From Mucilaginibacter flavus (GTDB lineage: Bacteria; Bacteroidota; Bacteroidia; Sphingobacteriales; Sphingobacteriaceae), in assembly GCF_030409315.1 (NCBI RefSeq), contig NZ_JAUFPS010000026.1, forward strand, positions 152,008 through 216,007: a stretch of 64,000 bases of DNA, in the 5' to 3' direction. Below, piece by piece: positions 61,979 to 64,000 of the stretch. The position numbers and the translations under genes were made by a program. The notes under the pieces were generated by a model. It was not told the origin of the DNA. It searched no databases and worked only from the letters and a program-made list of their open reading frames with translations. Positions within the stretch are counted from its first letter, which is position 1; the number at the start of each line of letters is the position of its first letter.

Positions 61979-62008
61979 GACTTACGAAGTTTTTAAAACT
62001 TCGCAAGC
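61979..62008. repeat. dispersed palindrome, copy D
   Basis: GACTTACGAAGTTTT / AAAACTTCGCAAGCC with an A-C mismatch at the variable central position, between convergent deaminase and cmk genes. Family of 13420, 17306 and 18160. Confidence 0.7.
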
Positions 62009-62039
62009 CTTTCTTGTTTCGTCATCAGCTATCTTACTA

Positions 62040-62714
62040 TTAGGCCATGAATGGCTCAATATGGCTCAGCGCAAAAAGCAGCTGTTCGGCTTGTGTAAGG
62101 TCCGTATTATCCAATATAATAGCGTCCTCGGCTCGTGTGAGTGGGCTTTCCTTACGGGTAGTATCCTGGTAATCTCGGTGCGCCAGGTTGTCAAAAATCT
62201 CTTCTAAGGTAATGTCAGGATTGGTTGGCAAAAGCTCCTTATAGCGTCTTTCGGCGCGAATCTTAGGGTCGGCTGTCATAAATAGCTTAACCTGGGCGTT
62301 AGGGAACACAACGGTTCCAATATCCCGGCCATCCATCACAATGTTTTTTGATTTTCCCAAACGCTGCTGTTGCTTAACCATGGCAACACGTACATCATGT
62401 ATTGCCGCCACGGCACTTACTTTATCGGCAACGTGCATCTGCCTGATCTCGTCAGATACTTCCTCGTCATTAAGGGTGATATGGCTTTGATAGTCGCGCG
62501 AGTGAAAATTAAGGTGGATGTTTTTTAACGCTTCGGCAATCTGTTCGTTATTTTCCAGGTCGATATTGTTACGCAAAAAGTATAAAGCCACGGCACGGTA
62601 CATGGCACCACTATCTACATAAATAAAATGAAGTTTTTTTGCTAACGCTTTTGCAAGCGTACTTTTTCCGCAAGATGAATAACCATCAATTGCTACTACA
62701 ATGTTGTTGCTCAT
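62040..62714 (-). CDS. cmk: cytidylate kinase
   Basis: 224 residues. P-loop GYSSCGKST (8-16 region), GAMYRAVALYF, and the MDGRDIGTVVFPNA and RAERRYKEL motifs are intact. Phosphorylates CMP and dCMP. Convergent with the dCMP deaminase, which acts on a related nucleotide. Confidence 0.96.
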   Translation of the reverse strand: MSNNIVVAIDGYSSCGKSTLAKALAKKLHFIYVDSGAMYRAVALYFLRNNIDLENNEQIAEALKNIHLNFHSRDYQSHITLNDEEVSDEIRQMHVADKVSAVAAIHDVRVAMVKQQQRLGKSKNIVMDGRDIGTVVFPNAQVKLFMTADPKIRAERRYKELLPTNPDITLEEIFDNLAHRDYQDTTRKESPLTRAEDAIILDNTDLTQAEQLLFALSHIEPFMA

Positions 62715-62834
62715 AAGAACCGCTAAAATAATAATTTTTGTGATGGCTTGAGCGGGCCAGCACCGCGTAAAGCTGTTTTATTTATCTTAAATTGATGTTA
62801 ACAACAGGGTAATTATCTGATTGTGATAGCGTGT

Positions 62835-63752
62835 TTACAGCTTTACACCACGTAAAAAATCTTCAATTCCCATTCTTTTTTTTCCTTCCAATTGTACATC
62901 AGTTAAACTGATGAAGCCACCTTTGGCTGCAAATTTTAAAAAGGTTTTGCCATCGGTAAGGAAACCACCTGGTTGTATGGCCGGCTCATCTATCAATAGT
63001 TCAGACGCGTATATTTTTAAACTTTTGCCGTTTAAGCTGGTGTAAGCGGTAGGCACCGGGCTTAAACCACGTATCCTGTTATAAATGGCTTCGGCAGGCT
63101 GCAGCCAGTCTATTAAGCAATCTTCTTTGAAAAGTTTGGGGGCGTGTTTAAGTTCTTCGCCGGTTAGCAGTTGTACCTGCGGATGCTCGTTATAACGGCC
63201 GCTTTCAACCGCTTTAACGGTTTTTACCAGCAGACCGGCACCCTTGTTCATCAATCTGTCGTGCAAGTCGCCCGCAGATTCATGGCCTGTTAGCGTTATT
63301 TTTTCAGTAAATAAAACATCACCGGTATCAATTTCATGTTTAAGGAAAAAAGTAGTTACACCGCTTTCTTTTTCGCCATTAATTATGGCCCAGTTGATAG
63401 GGGCGGCACCACGATATTGGGGTAATAAAGAAGCATGTAAATTAATGGTGCCTTTAGTCGGCATGTTCCAAACAACTTCGGGCAGCATCCTAAAGGCCAC
63501 CACTACCTGTAAATCGGCATTCAGGGCCTTTAACTCGGCCAAAAAATCCGGGCTTTTTAGTTTTTCGGGTTGTAAAACTTTTAAGCCGTTGGCTACCGCG
63601 TATTGTTTTACAGCCGATTGATTAAGCTTGTTACCGCGGCCAGCCGGTTTATCGGGGGCGGTTATTACACCAACAATATCGCTGCCGGCTGTTATCAAAG
63701 CATCAAGCGATGCAACGGCAAACTCGGGGGTGCCCATAAATACAATTCTCAT
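62835..63752 (-). CDS. fmt: methionyl-tRNA formyltransferase
   Basis: 305 residues. N-terminal formyl-THF domain with FMGTPEFAV, the INLHASLLPQYRGAAPINWAI catalytic block and the EIDTGDV loop; C-terminal OB-like tRNA domain. Formylates initiator Met-tRNA. Downstream of a namZ-like gene on the same strand (28 bases). Confidence 0.96.
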   Translation of the reverse strand: MRIVFMGTPEFAVASLDALITAGSDIVGVITAPDKPAGRGNKLNQSAVKQYAVANGLKVLQPEKLKSPDFLAELKALNADLQVVVAFRMLPEVVWNMPTKGTINLHASLLPQYRGAAPINWAIINGEKESGVTTFFLKHEIDTGDVLFTEKITLTGHESAGDLHDRLMNKGAGLLVKTVKAVESGRYNEHPQVQLLTGEELKHAPKLFKEDCLIDWLQPAEAIYNRIRGLSPVPTAYTSLNGKSLKIYASELLIDEPAIQPGGFLTDGKTFLKFAAKGGFISLTDVQLEGKKRMGIEDFLRGVKL

Positions 63753-63780
63753 GTTATATGCTTTTTATTTGCTTCTGCTA

Positions 63781-64000
63781 TTAGTTGTATAATAAGTATT
63801 TGCTGCGTGTTTTGTTAAATTGTTTTAAGCCGGCTTGCCAGCTACTTCTGATCTCGGCTTCGGTTTTGCCTTCGGTAATCTGTTTTTGTAGCTCTTTACT
63901 ACCCGCCAGTTTAGTGAAGTAGGCATTGAAAAAATGATCCTTATCCGGGAAGGCCTTATAAAGCTCCAGCAGCCAGCTTAGGTTAATATGACCCATCGCG
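63781..64000 (-). CDS. NamZ-like (DUF1343) protein, C-terminal fragment
   Basis: About 73 residues of a gene running off the window end. The C-terminus (SWQAGLKQFNKTRSKYLLYN) and the LLELYKAFPDKDHFF and AGSKELQKQI segments match the end of DUF1343/exo-beta-N-acetylmuramidase proteins, which release MurNAc during wall recycling. N-terminus outside the window. Upstream of fmt. Confidence 0.75.
   Translation of the reverse strand, partial: AMGHINLSWLLELYKAFPDKDHFFNAYFTKLAGSKELQKQITEGKTEAEIRSSWQAGLKQFNKTRSKYLLYN

Overview
The window looks like the chromosome of a Bacteroidota bacterium of the family Sphingobacteriaceae, probably Mucilaginibacter or a close relative (genus is inference). Signs are the TAnnTTTG-type promoter elements in front of several genes, a ubiE-porT pair (PorT belongs to type IX secretion/gliding), a nadK / outer-membrane protein / uppS / bamA / ompH-ompH / murI chain, many outer-membrane beta-barrel proteins, and protein sequences of that family. 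No rRNA, tRNA, phage, insertion sequence or CRISPR array was seen.

Layout. 1-6.6 kb: an incomplete alpha/beta-hydrolase-like gene, a cysteine-rich two-helix membrane protein, two very acidic proteins, a J-domain protein, a Uma2-type nuclease-fold protein, dnaX and a beta-barrel protein. 6.8-12.8 kb: isocitrate dehydrogenase, phosphomannose isomerase, a PAS histidine kinase/response regulator pair, an AlkD-like DNA glycosylase and a YciI protein. 12.8-17.3 kb: a ParE-type toxin-antitoxin pair, then tyrosine catabolism (hppD, hmgA and a divergent fumarylacetoacetase). 17.3-30.8 kb: mostly single genes (L,D-transpeptidase, amine oxidase, M3 peptidase, a UbiA prenyltransferase overlapping a Crp-type regulator, DUF559, engB, DUF1080 and a Tat-exported Gfo/Idh oxidoreductase), then ubiE-porT. 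31-42.7 kb: SDR, YqeY, a hydrolase/CBS pair, a broken four-helix-bundle gene, and the envelope-biogenesis run nadK to murI. 43.1-54 kb: nuoHIJKLMN, the membrane arm of complex I, interrupted by two genes that are not complex I subunits. 54-64 kb: amtB, alkB, a long purF-like gene, a LysE exporter, a FucP-type sugar transporter, a dCMP deaminase, cmk, fmt and the 3' end of a namZ-like gene.

The most distinctive property lies between the genes. A large share of the intergenic gaps carry a long inverted repeat. Several are built from degenerate 7-9 nt tandem units whose two arms have drifted together, so each locus has its own sequence but keeps a hairpin of about 20-37 bp. Arms often end exactly at a stop or start codon. 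Others belong to dispersed families sharing one sequence. Two small genes, a DUF559 nuclease-fold gene and a four-helix-bundle gene killed by one amber codon, sit inside such arm pairs, so part of this class may be gene-carrying hairpin elements.

Other points worth following are an A10 run in dnaX where slippage in either direction would end translation almost at once (a gamma-like short form), SusC-like plug motifs in both foreign proteins of the nuo operon, and a 35-codon reading frame in front of the tyrosine-catabolism genes.
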